The notes under the pieces were generated by a model. The model saw only the letters and a program-made list of their open reading frames with translations, made no database searches and was not told the DNA's origin. Made by a program: the position numbers and the translations under genes. Positions 41,619 through 50,899 of a stretch of DNA of 64,000 nucleotides are shown one piece after another; the stretch's first letter is position 1; every line of letters starts with the position of its first letter. The stretch is from assembly GCF_050113635.1 (NCBI RefSeq), contig NZ_JBNJLT010000006.1:1-64000 (forward strand), written 5' to 3'. Source of the stretch: Marinimicrobium sp050113635. Its GTDB lineage: Bacteria; Pseudomonadota; Gammaproteobacteria; Pseudomonadales; Cellvibrionaceae.

Positions 41619-43877
41619 CTAATGATCGATTACTTCTAAGGATATGCCGGTTTGTTTGGCCAGGGCCACAAACGTCGGGAAAGAGGTGGCCACATTGGTG
41701 GCGTCCTTGACACGAATCGGCTGGCTGGCACGCAGCGCGGCAATGGCGAAAGACATGGCAATTCGGTGATCGTGGTGGGTTTCCACGTCGCCACCGCCCA
41801 GGGTGCCGCCCTGAATCACAATGCCATCCGGGGTGGGCCTGGCATCAATGCCGAGCGTGGTCAGCCCATCTGCCATGGCCTGAATGCGGTCGCTTTCTTT
41901 CACCCGCAGTTCCTCTGCGCCCGTCAGCACGGTTTCGCCCTCCGCGCAGGCCGCCGCAATGAACAACGCCGGGAACTCGTCAATCGCCAGAGGCACCTGA
42001 TCTTCGGGAATATGAATGCCTTTTAGCGGCGCGTACCGCACGCGAATATCCGCAACCGGCTCTCCACCTACCGTGCGTTCGTTACTCAGCGTCAAATCGC
42101 CGCCCATGGCTTTAAGAATATTGATAACGCCGATACGGGTGGGGTTGATGCCAACGTGGGTCAAGGTCAGATCAGAACCTGGCGCAATGCTGGCCGCCAC
42201 CATAAAAAAGGTGGCCGAGGAAATATCGGCGGGCACCTCAATGCGTGTACCGGTCAGCTTGCCACCGCCGGTTAACTCCGCCACCGCGCCATCTTTGCGC
42301 ACATCGTAACCAAAGCCGGTCAGCATGCGCTCGGTGTGATCGCGAGTGGGGGCCGGTTCAGTGACGCGCGTGGTGCCCTCGGCGTACAGGCCCGCCAGCA
42401 GCACACAGGACTTCACCTGGGCACTGGCCATGGGCAAGGCATAGTCAATTCCTTTGAGCGCTTGCCCACCTTTGATCTTCAACGGCGGGCGCCCACCATC
42501 ATTGGTGTCAACCACGGCGCCCATTTCACGCAGCGGGTTGGCTACGCGATCCATGGGTCTTTTGGCCAGAGACTCATCACCACTGATTTCACTGTCAAAC
42601 GCCTGGCCGGCGAGAATACCGGACATCAAGCGAATGGTGGTACCGGAGTTACCGATGTAAAGCGGCTTTTTGGGGGCTTTCAAACCATGCAGCCCAACGC
42701 CGTGAATCTTGACCCGACCTTCGGCCGGCCCTTCAATCACCACACCCATATCGCGAAATGCCTGCAGCGTGGCCAGGGCGTCCTCCCCCTCGAGAAAGCC
42801 TTCCACTTCCGTCACGCCTTCGGCCAGTGAGCCTAGCATTATCGAACGGTGGGAGATGGATTTGTCGCCAGGCACACGAATAGAGCCTTTTACGGTTCCT
42901 CCCGGCTGAAGCAGGTAATCAATTTTTCCTGTGGTCATGGTGGTTACAAACGCCTTCTTGGACAAAATATTGGTGAAGTGATCGCGAGCGGCTTTGGCAC
43001 GGGTAAACACACCCAACAGGTATTCGCCATCCTCCCGCTCAATCGCGGCACGCAAACGGGTCAGGTTATCAATAAACAGGTCCAGCGAATCGAGTACCGC
43101 CCCTCGATTGGCCTTCATAATATCGTGCCACATCACCGGATCGCTGGAGGCAATGCGGGTGAAGTCCCGAAAGCCGCCCGCCGCGTAACGAAAAATATTC
43201 GGATTGGCGATATCCTCCGAGAGCGTATCCACCAGCGAATAAGCGATGGCATGAGGCAAGTGGCTGGTTGCACCGAGCACCTGATCATGCTCTTGCACGG
43301 ACATATCCAATACTTCCGCACCCACAGCCCGCCACATCGCACGGACTTTTGAGAGCGACTCGGGGCGAGTATTGTCCAGTGGTGTCAGAATCACTCTGTG
43401 CTGGTCGTACAAATTCGGATTGGCGGCGGCAACACCGCTGCGCTCCGACCCCGCGATGGGGTGCCCCAGCACCAGTTGGGGAGGCACTGTGCCGTAGACG
43501 GCTTCCGCAGCCGCCTGCACACTGCCTTTGACGCTGGCACCGTCGGTAATGGTGACGTCGGGCGACACGGTGTCCCGAATATGGGCCAATACTTCGGCCA
43601 CCGCCAGTGTCGGGACGGCGATAAAAATAACATCGTCCGCCCCGAGTTCGCCCGCTATCGCCTCGAGCGATGGCACTACCCGATCTACGACACCGAGCTC
43701 CAATGCCTTGCGTGCCGAGTCCTCGCGGAGCACCACGCCAATCGCTTCGCGACAGGCGCCTCGCTCGCGCAACGCCGCCGCCAAACTGCCTCCGATCAGA
43801 CCAAGGCCGACCACCACCAAGCGGCCCACAACAGGACCCACGGCAGAAGCGCTGCGAACGCCTGTAACATCAGGCAT
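41619..43877 (-). CDS. tyrA-aroA: Fused prephenate dehydrogenase / EPSP synthase (TyrA-AroA)
   Basis: A 752-residue fusion known from pseudomonads. Residues 1 to about 300 are the TyrA-type dehydrogenase (NAD-binding VVGLGLIGGSLAAAL, LGHPIAGSERSGV, LPHAIAYSLV). From about residue 314, where an internal Met begins TTGKIDYLLQPGG, the rest is EPSP synthase (GDKSISHRSIMLGSLAEG, GNSGTTIRLMSG, LAKRPM, and DEFPALFIAA). It thus joins two non-consecutive steps of aromatic synthesis. It starts 2 bp after the pheA stop. The internal ATG could allow separate AroA translation, but I see no strong ribosome site there. Confidence 0.95.
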   Translation of the reverse strand: MPDVTGVRSASAVGPVVGRLVVVGLGLIGGSLAAALRERGACREAIGVVLREDSARKALELGVVDRVVPSLEAIAGELGADDVIFIAVPTLAVAEVLAHIRDTVSPDVTITDGASVKGSVQAAAEAVYGTVPPQLVLGHPIAGSERSGVAAANPNLYDQHRVILTPLDNTRPESLSKVRAMWRAVGAEVLDMSVQEHDQVLGATSHLPHAIAYSLVDTLSEDIANPNIFRYAAGGFRDFTRIASSDPVMWHDIMKANRGAVLDSLDLFIDNLTRLRAAIEREDGEYLLGVFTRAKAARDHFTNILSKKAFVTTMTTGKIDYLLQPGGTVKGSIRVPGDKSISHRSIMLGSLAEGVTEVEGFLEGEDALATLQAFRDMGVVIEGPAEGRVKIHGVGLHGLKAPKKPLYIGNSGTTIRLMSGILAGQAFDSEISGDESLAKRPMDRVANPLREMGAVVDTNDGGRPPLKIKGGQALKGIDYALPMASAQVKSCVLLAGLYAEGTTRVTEPAPTRDHTERMLTGFGYDVRKDGAVAELTGGGKLTGTRIEVPADISSATFFMVAASIAPGSDLTLTHVGINPTRIGVINILKAMGGDLTLSNERTVGGEPVADIRVRYAPLKGIHIPEDQVPLAIDEFPALFIAAACAEGETVLTGAEELRVKESDRIQAMADGLTTLGIDARPTPDGIVIQGGTLGGGDVETHHDHRIAMSFAIAALRASQPIRVKDATNVATSFPTFVALAKQTGISLEVIDH

Positions 43878-43879
43878 GG

Positions 43880-44971
43880 TTAGAGCACCGCTTTGGGGTA
43901 GGCACCCAACAGCTTGACATCAGCGGCTCTCTCGGCCACTTCCTTGAGCACGGCGCTGACGCCCGGCTCTTCCGCGTGGCCAGCAAAGTCGATAAAGAAC
44001 ACATAGGTCCAGACTCCCGTTCGAGAGGGTCTCGACTCGACGCGGGTGAGGTCAATGCCATGGCGGTGGAACGGCTCCAGCAAGTTGTGCAGCGCCCCGG
44101 GTTCGTTGCGCATGGCCACCACAAGAGAACTCTTGTCATCGCCGCTCGGGGGCACTGACTCCGTGCCAATGATCAGAAAGCGGGTGGAGTTATCCGGCTC
44201 GTCTTCAATTTTTTCGGCCAGCGTCTTTAGGCCATACAAATCCGCTGCCATACTGCCGGCGATCGCGGCCGCGTTCCACTCACCTTTCAAGCGTCGCGCT
44301 GCTTCCGCGTTGCTGCTGACCGCCACCCGCTCGGCTTTGGGATAATGGGCGTCCAGCCATTTGCGACACTGGGCAAGCGATTGGGAGTGGGAATAAATCC
44401 GGGTGATACTTTTGACATCGGTGACATCGGAAATCAACAGGTTATGGTGAATGCGCAGTTCCACTTCACCACATATTTTCAGGTTGGATGTCATAAAATT
44501 ATCGAGCGTATGGTTCACCACACCTTCGGTGGAATTTTCCACCGGCACCACCCCATAACTCACCGCACCGGCTTCTACTTCCCGGAACACCTCGTCAATG
44601 GCCGAGAACGGCATCGAGACGGCCGAATGACCGAAATGCTTAAGGGCGGCCTGCTGGGTAAAGGTACCCTCAGGCCCGAGATAGGCCACTTTGATCGGCT
44701 GCTCCAGCGCCAGGCACGCCGACATAATCTCCCGGAACAACCGGGCCATTTCTTCGTTGCTGAGTGGACCCTGATTACGCTCCATGGCCTTGCGCAACAC
44801 CTGTGCTTCGCGTTCGGGGCGATAGAAGGTTTTTATATCGCTGCCACTGTCTTTCTTAACATCGGCCACATCCTGCGCGCACTGGGCTCGCTCGGAAATG
44901 AGTTTACCGATCTCATCGTCGATGGCGTCGATACGGTCGCGCAGCGCTTTAAGCTGTTCTGTTTCGTTCAT
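43880..44971 (-). CDS. pheA: Chorismate mutase / prephenate dehydratase (P-protein)
   Basis: This bifunctional enzyme converts chorismate to phenylpyruvate. The 363-residue protein has a chorismate mutase domain (about 1-90, LKALRDRIDAIDDEIGKLI), the dehydratase domain (about 95-275, AYLGPEGTFTQQAAL, VENSTEGVVN, NSTRFLIIG) and a C-terminal ACT domain (GALHNLLEPF, ESRPSRTGVW) that senses phenylalanine. The ATG at 44971 is chosen by family alignment; the frame is open to 45037 across the gyrA end. It lies 13 bp after gyrA, without the serC gene that often lies between them in pseudomonads. Confidence 0.95.
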   Translation of the reverse strand: MNETEQLKALRDRIDAIDDEIGKLISERAQCAQDVADVKKDSGSDIKTFYRPEREAQVLRKAMERNQGPLSNEEMARLFREIMSACLALEQPIKVAYLGPEGTFTQQAALKHFGHSAVSMPFSAIDEVFREVEAGAVSYGVVPVENSTEGVVNHTLDNFMTSNLKICGEVELRIHHNLLISDVTDVKSITRIYSHSQSLAQCRKWLDAHYPKAERVAVSSNAEAARRLKGEWNAAAIAGSMAADLYGLKTLAEKIEDEPDNSTRFLIIGTESVPPSGDDKSSLVVAMRNEPGALHNLLEPFHRHGIDLTRVESRPSRTGVWTYVFFIDFAGHAEEPGVSAVLKEVAERAADVKLLGAYPKAVL

Positions 44972-44984
44972 AAGAGAATGCCGG

Positions 44985-47552
44985 TTACTCGGCGTCGTCC
45001 TCCACCAAAGACTCGCCACTTTCTTCGTCTTCCTCAATGCGCTCTACGCCTTTGACGTGTTCGCCTTCCTTGAGGCGAATCAGACGAACCCCCTGGGTGT
45101 TACGACTCAGCACCGAGACTTCATCCACGCGGGTACGGACCAATGTGCCCAGGTCAGTAATCATCATGATTTCCTCACCATCCAGCACCTGAACCGCACT
45201 CACCAGTTGCCCGTTTCGATCCGTGGTTTGCATCCCGATAACGCCTTGCGCTCCACGGCCTTTGGTGGGGAACTCCTCAACCGGTGTCCGTTTACCGTAG
45301 CCGTGCTCACTGACCGTCAGCACTTTGCCGCCCTCTTCCGGCACGATCATGCCCACCACTTGATACGGGTCGTCCATCCGGATACCGCGAACACCGCGCG
45401 AGACGCGGCCCATGGAGCGAACCGTGTCCTCGCGGAAGCGCACGGCCTTGCCGCTGCTGGAGAACAACATGACATCATGACTGCCATTGGTGACCGCTGT
45501 GAAAGCCAGGGAGTCGCCTTCGTCCAGTTCAATCGCTTTCAGGCCCACACTGCGCTGGCGGGAGAACTGATCCAAAGGCGTTTTCTTCACTGTGCCACGG
45601 CGCGTGGCCATGAAAATAAAGTGATCCGCATCGTAATTTTTCACCGGCAGTATCGAGGTAATGCGCTCACCCTCTTCCAGCGGCAACAAATTGACCACCG
45701 GACGACCGCGAGACTGACGTCCGGCCACCGGAATCATATACACTTTAAGCCAATAGACTTTACCGGCGTTTGTGAAACACAAAATGGTGTCGTGGGTGCT
45801 GGCGATCAACAGGTGTTCGACGAAGTCTTCGTCTTTCACCGCCGTTGCGGATTTACCCATACCCCCGCGGCGCTGGGCCTGATAATCATCCAGCGGCTGG
45901 GTTTTGGCATAACCGTTGTGAGAAATGGTCACGACGCGGTTTTCTTCGGCGATCAAATCTTCAGTGGTCAGATCAAGCGTGGAGGCGGTAATTTCCGTAC
46001 GGCGATCATCACCATAGTTGGTCATCACCTGCTCCAGTTCCTCACGGATCACTTCCATCAAGCGCTCGGAACGGTTCAGAATGTCCAGAAAACCGGCAAT
46101 TTGCTCCAGCTTTTCTTCGTACTCGGCCAACAGCTTGTCGTGCTCCATCCCGGTCAGGCGATGCAAGCGCAAATCCAGAATGGCCTGAGCCTGCATGGCC
46201 GAGAGGTAATAGTGTCCGTCGCGCACACCAAACTCATCCCCCAAATCCTCGGGCTTGCAGGCATCATCTCCCGCTCGGGCCAGGAAGTCGGTCATCTGCC
46301 TGGTATCCCAGCCGCGTGCCATCAAACTGTCCTTGGCTTCGGCGGGTGAAGGGGAGGCCTTGATCAGCTCGATCACTTCATCGATATTGGCGATGGCCAT
46401 CGCCAGGCCTTCCAGGATATGGCCTCGCTCGCGCGCCTTGCGCAGCAAGTAAACCGTACGGCGGGTCACCACCTCCCGGCGATGGCGTACAAAGGCCTCC
46501 AGCAACTGCTTCAGGTTCAGCAGTTTGGGCTGACCGTCCTCCAACGCCACCATGTTAATACCAAACACGGTTTGCAACTGAGTTTGCGCATACAGGTTGT
46601 TGAGCAAGACCTCACCGGACTCGTTGCGCTTCACTTCAATCACGATACGCAGGCCGTCTTTATCAGACTCGTCCCGCAACTCGCTGATACCTTCGATTTT
46701 CTTGTCCTTGACCAGCTCGGCAATCTTTTCGATCAGGCGCGCCTTATTCAACTGGTAAGGAATCTCGGAAACAATAATGGTCTCACGACCGGTCTTGGGG
46801 TCTTCTTCAATCTCTGCCTTGGCGCGCACATAAATGCGGCCACGACCGGTACGATAGGCCTGAACGATGCCCGCACGGCCATTGATGATGGCCCCCGTGG
46901 GAAAATCCGGACCCGGGACATGCTCCATCAACTCATCGATTTCGATATCTTCGTTATCGATCAGTGCCAGGCAGCCCTTGACCACCTCTTTCAGGTTATG
47001 CGGCGGTATATTGGTGGCCATGCCGACGGCAATACCGGACGAGCCATTGACCAACAGGTTGGGAATGCGAGTGGGAAGAACTTCGGGAATCTGCTCGCTG
47101 CCGTCGTAGTTGTCGACATAGTCCACCGTTTCCTTGTCGAGATCGGCGAGCAGGTCGTGGGCAATTTTGGCCATGCGCACTTCGGTGTATCGCATGGCGG
47201 CGGCGTTATCGCCGTCGATGGAACCGAAGTTACCCTGTCCATCCACCAGCATGTAGCGCAGGGAGAACGGCTGGGCCATGCGCACCACCGTGTCGTATAC
47301 GGCAGAGTCACCGTGCGGGTGATATTTACCGATCACATCACCCACCACACGGGCAGATTTGAGATACGGTTTATTCCAGTCGTTTTTGAGTTCGTTCATC
47401 GCGAACAGCACGCGGCGGTGAACCGGCTTCAAGCCATCGCGTACATCCGGTAGTGCCCGGCCCACGATAACGCTCATCGCATAATCGAGATAGGACTGCT
47501 TGAGCTCATCTTCGATATTGACGGGTGAAACTTCTTTCGCTAATTCGCCCAT
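44985..47552 (-). CDS. gyrA: DNA gyrase subunit A
   Basis: GyrA is the DNA-breaking subunit of gyrase. The 855-residue protein has the N-terminal LKQSYLDYAMSVIVGRALPD, the winged-helix QRDR region HPHGDSAVYDTVVRMAQPF with Ser and Asp at the positions linked to quinolone sensitivity, and the catalytic Tyr in AAMRYTEVRM. The C-terminal beta-pinwheel includes the GyrA-box QRRGGMGKS. The tail is acidic, a usual feature. It is the first gene of the gyrA-pheA-tyrA/aroA series. The 294-bp divergent gap to mtaD carries both promoters; I could not identify a convincing gyrA -35. Confidence 0.97.
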   Translation of the reverse strand: MGELAKEVSPVNIEDELKQSYLDYAMSVIVGRALPDVRDGLKPVHRRVLFAMNELKNDWNKPYLKSARVVGDVIGKYHPHGDSAVYDTVVRMAQPFSLRYMLVDGQGNFGSIDGDNAAAMRYTEVRMAKIAHDLLADLDKETVDYVDNYDGSEQIPEVLPTRIPNLLVNGSSGIAVGMATNIPPHNLKEVVKGCLALIDNEDIEIDELMEHVPGPDFPTGAIINGRAGIVQAYRTGRGRIYVRAKAEIEEDPKTGRETIIVSEIPYQLNKARLIEKIAELVKDKKIEGISELRDESDKDGLRIVIEVKRNESGEVLLNNLYAQTQLQTVFGINMVALEDGQPKLLNLKQLLEAFVRHRREVVTRRTVYLLRKARERGHILEGLAMAIANIDEVIELIKASPSPAEAKDSLMARGWDTRQMTDFLARAGDDACKPEDLGDEFGVRDGHYYLSAMQAQAILDLRLHRLTGMEHDKLLAEYEEKLEQIAGFLDILNRSERLMEVIREELEQVMTNYGDDRRTEITASTLDLTTEDLIAEENRVVTISHNGYAKTQPLDDYQAQRRGGMGKSATAVKDEDFVEHLLIASTHDTILCFTNAGKVYWLKVYMIPVAGRQSRGRPVVNLLPLEEGERITSILPVKNYDADHFIFMATRRGTVKKTPLDQFSRQRSVGLKAIELDEGDSLAFTAVTNGSHDVMLFSSSGKAVRFREDTVRSMGRVSRGVRGIRMDDPYQVVGMIVPEEGGKVLTVSEHGYGKRTPVEEFPTKGRGAQGVIGMQTTDRNGQLVSAVQVLDGEEIMMITDLGTLVRTRVDEVSVLSRNTQGVRLIRLKEGEHVKGVERIEEDEESGESLVEDDAE

Positions 47553-47780
47553 GGACTCGCAGAGTTCCTTATTATCAAAAAGGCTAATGGATCAACATTG
47601 CCTGATGATCGGAAAAACAGCCACCCGACAGGGAGGCTGCAAGGTGACCACCAGAACCACTCTCGCCCGCGCCGCAGCGCGCTTTGAAGCCAGCATCGGA
47701 GGCCATTTACAAAACGACAAATACTACCACAAAAACCGGCCAAGGGGGTGATTTGACAGGCTTTTTCGGACACCCACGCC

Positions 47781-47809
47781 TGCATGAAGCGGTGCTTTCG
47801 GAGTATACT
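47781..47809 (+). promoter_or_regulatory. Possible promoter of the mtaD-ubiG-mupP genes
   Basis: TATACT (47804-47809) is a near-consensus -10 located 37 bp before the mtaD ATG. The hexamer 17 bp upstream (TGCATG) is a poor -35. A perfect TTGACA occurs further up (47753-47758) but is too distant from this -10. The call rests mainly on the -10 and position. Confidence 0.35.
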
Positions 47810-47846
47810 GGCGAGCCCTTTGCGATAAAGCCTCAGGATTTGTTCT

Positions 47847-49175
47847 ATGTCTGCTCCCGAAACCGTCAGCCTGGTCATCAAAGCCCGCTGGATAGCTCCG
47901 GTCGTGCCGGAGAACCGGGTGTTCGAGCACTGCGCGCTGATTGTTGATAAAGGCGTCATTCGCGCCCTGGTCCCTCAGGAGGAAGCCGACAAGCGTTTCG
48001 ACGCCGAACAAACGATTTTTCTGGGCAACCACCTACTGACCCCCGGTCTGGTGAACGCGCACGGGCACGCCGCCATGAGCCTGCTGCGCGGCCTGGCGGA
48101 CGACCTTCCGCTCAAAACCTGGCTTGAGCAGTATATCTGGCCCACTGAAAATCGCTGGGTCAACGAAGACATGGTGCGAGACGGCACAGAGCTGGCCATG
48201 GCGGAGATGATCCGCTCGGGCACCACCTGCTTCAGCGATATGTACTTTTTCCCAGGCCAGGCGGCCCAGGCCGCTCAGCAGGCACACATGCGCGCCCACA
48301 TCCACTTTCCGGTCTTCGACATGCCCAGTGCCTGGGGCCAGGACGCCGAGGACTACCTGCGCAAAGGGCTGAGCCTCCACGATGATTTCCGCGCCCACCC
48401 CCTGGTTCGTGTCGGTTTTGGGCCTCACGCGCCTTACACCGCCTCTGACGACACATTGAAACGAGTCGCCACCCTGGCTCAGGAACTGGATGCGCCCATC
48501 CAGATACACCTCCACGAAACCGCCCAGGAAGTCACCGATTCGTTGAACGAACACGGCAAGCGACCCAGCCAACGGCTGGCAGAACTGGGGCTGCTCTCGC
48601 CGCTGACCCAATGTGTACATATGACTCAGGTGGACGACTCCGACGTGCGCCTGCTGAGTGAGCACGGCGCCCATGTCGTACACTGCCCTGAATCGAACCT
48701 CAAGCTGGCCAGTGGCTTCTGTCCTGTGCAGCGACTGCTGGACGAGGGGATCAACGTGGCTCTCGGCACCGATGGCGCCGCCAGTAATAATGATCTGAGC
48801 TTGCTGGGGGAAATGAAAACCGCCGCCCTGCTGGCCAAGGCCGTGGCCGGGCGCGCCGATGCACTGGATGCCCACGGCGCTCTGCGCATGGCCACATTAA
48901 ATGGTGCGAGAGCCCTTGGGCTTGAGGATCGAATTGGCAGCCTGGAGGTCGGCAAATCAGCCGATGTGATCGCCGTCGAGCTGAGTGATTTGTCCTCCCA
49001 GCCCATTTACAACCCGGTTTCTCAGCTGGTGTACACCGATTCCAGCCATCGAGTAAGCCATGCCTGGGTCGCCGGAAAAGCGCTGCTACTGAGTCGCCAG
49101 TTGCAAACCCTGAACGAACGTGAATTGATTGGCAAAGCTCGCTGGTGGGCCAAACAAATCGGAAACCAGCGCTGA
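47847..49175 (+). CDS. mtaD: 5-methylthioadenosine / S-adenosylhomocysteine deaminase, TRZ/ATZ family
   Basis: A 442-residue amidohydrolase with a metal-dependent barrel. Metal and active-site motifs are NAHGHAAMSLLRG, IHLHETAQEV, CVHMTQVDD and LGTDGAASNNDL. Its place directly before ubiG, mupP and yciK matches the pseudomonad locus whose enzyme deaminates methylthioadenosine in place of the usual nucleosidase. The activity is inferred from that parallel; related family members deaminate other purines. The ribosome site AGGA lies upstream of the ATG. Confidence 0.88.
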   Translation: MSAPETVSLVIKARWIAPVVPENRVFEHCALIVDKGVIRALVPQEEADKRFDAEQTIFLGNHLLTPGLVNAHGHAAMSLLRGLADDLPLKTWLEQYIWPTENRWVNEDMVRDGTELAMAEMIRSGTTCFSDMYFFPGQAAQAAQQAHMRAHIHFPVFDMPSAWGQDAEDYLRKGLSLHDDFRAHPLVRVGFGPHAPYTASDDTLKRVATLAQELDAPIQIHLHETAQEVTDSLNEHGKRPSQRLAELGLLSPLTQCVHMTQVDDSDVRLLSEHGAHVVHCPESNLKLASGFCPVQRLLDEGINVALGTDGAASNNDLSLLGEMKTAALLAKAVAGRADALDAHGALRMATLNGARALGLEDRIGSLEVGKSADVIAVELSDLSSQPIYNPVSQLVYTDSSHRVSHAWVAGKALLLSRQLQTLNERELIGKARWWAKQIGNQR

Positions 49176-49253
49176 ACCGTATCCATGAGACCGGTCAACG
49201 CACCACCAGACGCATTACGGCAGGCGGGCCCTGCCTAATTAGGAGTTCAACAC

Positions 49254-49955
49254 ATGAGTAATGTTGACGCCGCAGAAGTGGCCAAGTTCGAAGCGCTCGC
49301 CAGCCGCTGGTGGGACCGTCACAGTGAATTCAAACCCCTGCACGATATCAATCCGTTGCGGACCGGTTTTATTGACCAGCATTCGCCCGTCGCCGGCCGA
49401 AACGTGCTGGATGTGGGCTGCGGAGGTGGCATCCTGAGCGAGGCCCTCGCCCAGCGCGGAGCAACCGTAACCGGCATTGACATGGGCGAAGCGCCGCTGG
49501 GCGTCGCCCGGCTGCATGCCCAGGAGTCCGGACTGGAAATCGACTACCGGCAAATCACCGTCGAAGACCTGGCCGACCAATCCCCGGAACGCTACGACAT
49601 TGTCGCCTGCCTGGAAATGCTGGAGCACGTACCCGACCCCGCTTCCGTCATCGCCGCCTGCGCACGACTGGTCAAGCCCGGCGGACACGTTTACTTCTCT
49701 ACCATCAACCGCAACCCCAAGGCCTACGCCTTTGCCATACTCGGGGCCGAATACGTGTTGCGTTTACTACCCAAAGGCACGCATGACTATCGCAAATTCA
49801 TTCGTCCATCGGAGTTATCCCGCTGGATGCGCACGGCGAACCTTGAGTTGTGCAAAACCACCGGCCTGACCTACAACCCGCTGACCCGGCACTATCGCCT
49901 GAATGACCGCGATGTCGACGTCAACTATATGGTCCACGCGAGGCGGATAGGATAA
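49254..49955 (+). CDS. ubiG: 3-demethylubiquinol / 2-polyprenyl-6-hydroxyphenol O-methyltransferase
   Basis: UbiG performs both O-methylations in ubiquinone synthesis. The 233-residue protein has the SAM-binding motif VLDVGCGGGILSEALA, LEMLEHVPDP, STINRNPKAY and the membrane-facing GTHDYRKFI insert typical of UbiG. The N-terminus EVAKFEALASRWWDRHSEFK is also characteristic. A strong ribosome site (TTAGGAG, eight bases upstream) sets the start. It is followed after 5 bp by mupP, so they are co-transcribed. Confidence 0.96.
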   Translation: MSNVDAAEVAKFEALASRWWDRHSEFKPLHDINPLRTGFIDQHSPVAGRNVLDVGCGGGILSEALAQRGATVTGIDMGEAPLGVARLHAQESGLEIDYRQITVEDLADQSPERYDIVACLEMLEHVPDPASVIAACARLVKPGGHVYFSTINRNPKAYAFAILGAEYVLRLLPKGTHDYRKFIRPSELSRWMRTANLELCKTTGLTYNPLTRHYRLNDRDVDVNYMVHARRIG

Positions 49956-49960
49956 GTTTT

Positions 49961-50683
49961 ATGAATACAGTGCTTTCATCGCGTCCGCCTTCCGCGCGAC
50001 AGACCGTGCGGGCTGTCCTGTTTGACCTCGATGGCACCCTGCTGGATACAGCACCGGATTTTGTGGTGGTACTCAATCAACTCCTGGGGGAGCATGACCG
50101 CCCCGCCCTGCCAGCCGCCACCATTCGCCGTCGCGTATCCAATGGCGCCCGCGCCTTGGTGGAACTGGCTTTTGGTGTCGGCCCTGGAGATCCGGCCTAT
50201 GAACCCTTGCGCGAGCGCCTGCTGGAAATCTACAGCGGCCATTTGGCGGTTTACACCGAGCTGTTCCCCGGTTTGCAACGATTGTTGACCCAGTTGGACG
50301 AGTGGCAAATCCCGTGGGGCATTGCGACCAACAAGCCCGCCGCCTATGCCATTCCGCTCATGGAGCAGTTGGATTTGCAACCGGCTGCGGAGTGTATAAT
50401 CTGCCCGGACCATGTAGAAGAGCGCAAACCGCACCCGGAGTCGTTGTTTCTGGCCGCGAAACAGTTGGGCTGTGAGCCGCGAGACATTGTGTATGTCGGC
50501 GATCATTTACGGGATATTGAGTGCGGCAAGCGTGCGGGTGCAATAACGATTGCGGCGGCGTATGGTTACATTGAGGAGGGCGATGATGTCGACGCCTGGG
50601 GGGCGGATTATCGCGTGGAGCACGGTGAGGAAATGTTGGGGATTTTGCAGGCGCTAATGGAGGAATTTCCAGAGGAAGTTTAG
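49961..50683 (+). CDS. mupP: MupP-type N-acetylmuramic acid 6-phosphate phosphatase (HAD family)
   Basis: A 240-residue HAD hydrolase with LFDLDGTLLDT (nucleophile Asp), GIATNKP, and VGDHLRDIECGKRAGA. It would usually be labelled phosphoglycolate phosphatase. In pseudomonads the gene in the same position, after ubiG, is MupP, which dephosphorylates MurNAc-6-phosphate in the anhydro-MurNAc recycling route linked to fosfomycin tolerance. I infer MupP from context; anmK, amgK and murU are not in the window, and phosphoglycolate phosphatase remains possible. Two inverted-repeat elements follow it before yciK. Confidence 0.82.
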   Translation: MNTVLSSRPPSARQTVRAVLFDLDGTLLDTAPDFVVVLNQLLGEHDRPALPAATIRRRVSNGARALVELAFGVGPGDPAYEPLRERLLEIYSGHLAVYTELFPGLQRLLTQLDEWQIPWGIATNKPAAYAIPLMEQLDLQPAAECIICPDHVEERKPHPESLFLAAKQLGCEPRDIVYVGDHLRDIECGKRAGAITIAAAYGYIEEGDDVDAWGADYRVEHGEEMLGILQALMEEFPEEV

Positions 50684-50700
50684 GCTCAATTTAAAGCCCG

Positions 50701-50810
50701 GTCGGAGGTGGGGTGGAGCTATTGGAAACACGCCGTAAACCCATCCATGGGGGCTTCATGTCGGCATCCATGCCTCCAAGAGTTTCCAATAGCTCCACCC
50801 CACCTCCGAC
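50701..50810. repeat. Long inverted repeat with conserved core, copy 3
   Basis: Arms 50701-50729 and 50782-50810 are perfectly complementary over 29 bp, enclosing 52 nt, the same core length as copy 1 but inverted in orientation. The core reads ACGCCGTAAACCCATCCATG and onward, with hairpins CCCAT-CC-ATGGG and GGCAT-CC-ATGCC. The left arm begins 18 bp after the mupP stop. Between 50811 and 50899, before copy 4, no gene is seen. Confidence 0.92.
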
Positions 50811-50899
50811 CTACGAGCATCAATCCCCTCTAGCAATCCGATACTCCTAAGACAAATTGCCGGAATAACCCAGACTCAGAACTTTATTCGAGGCACTTA

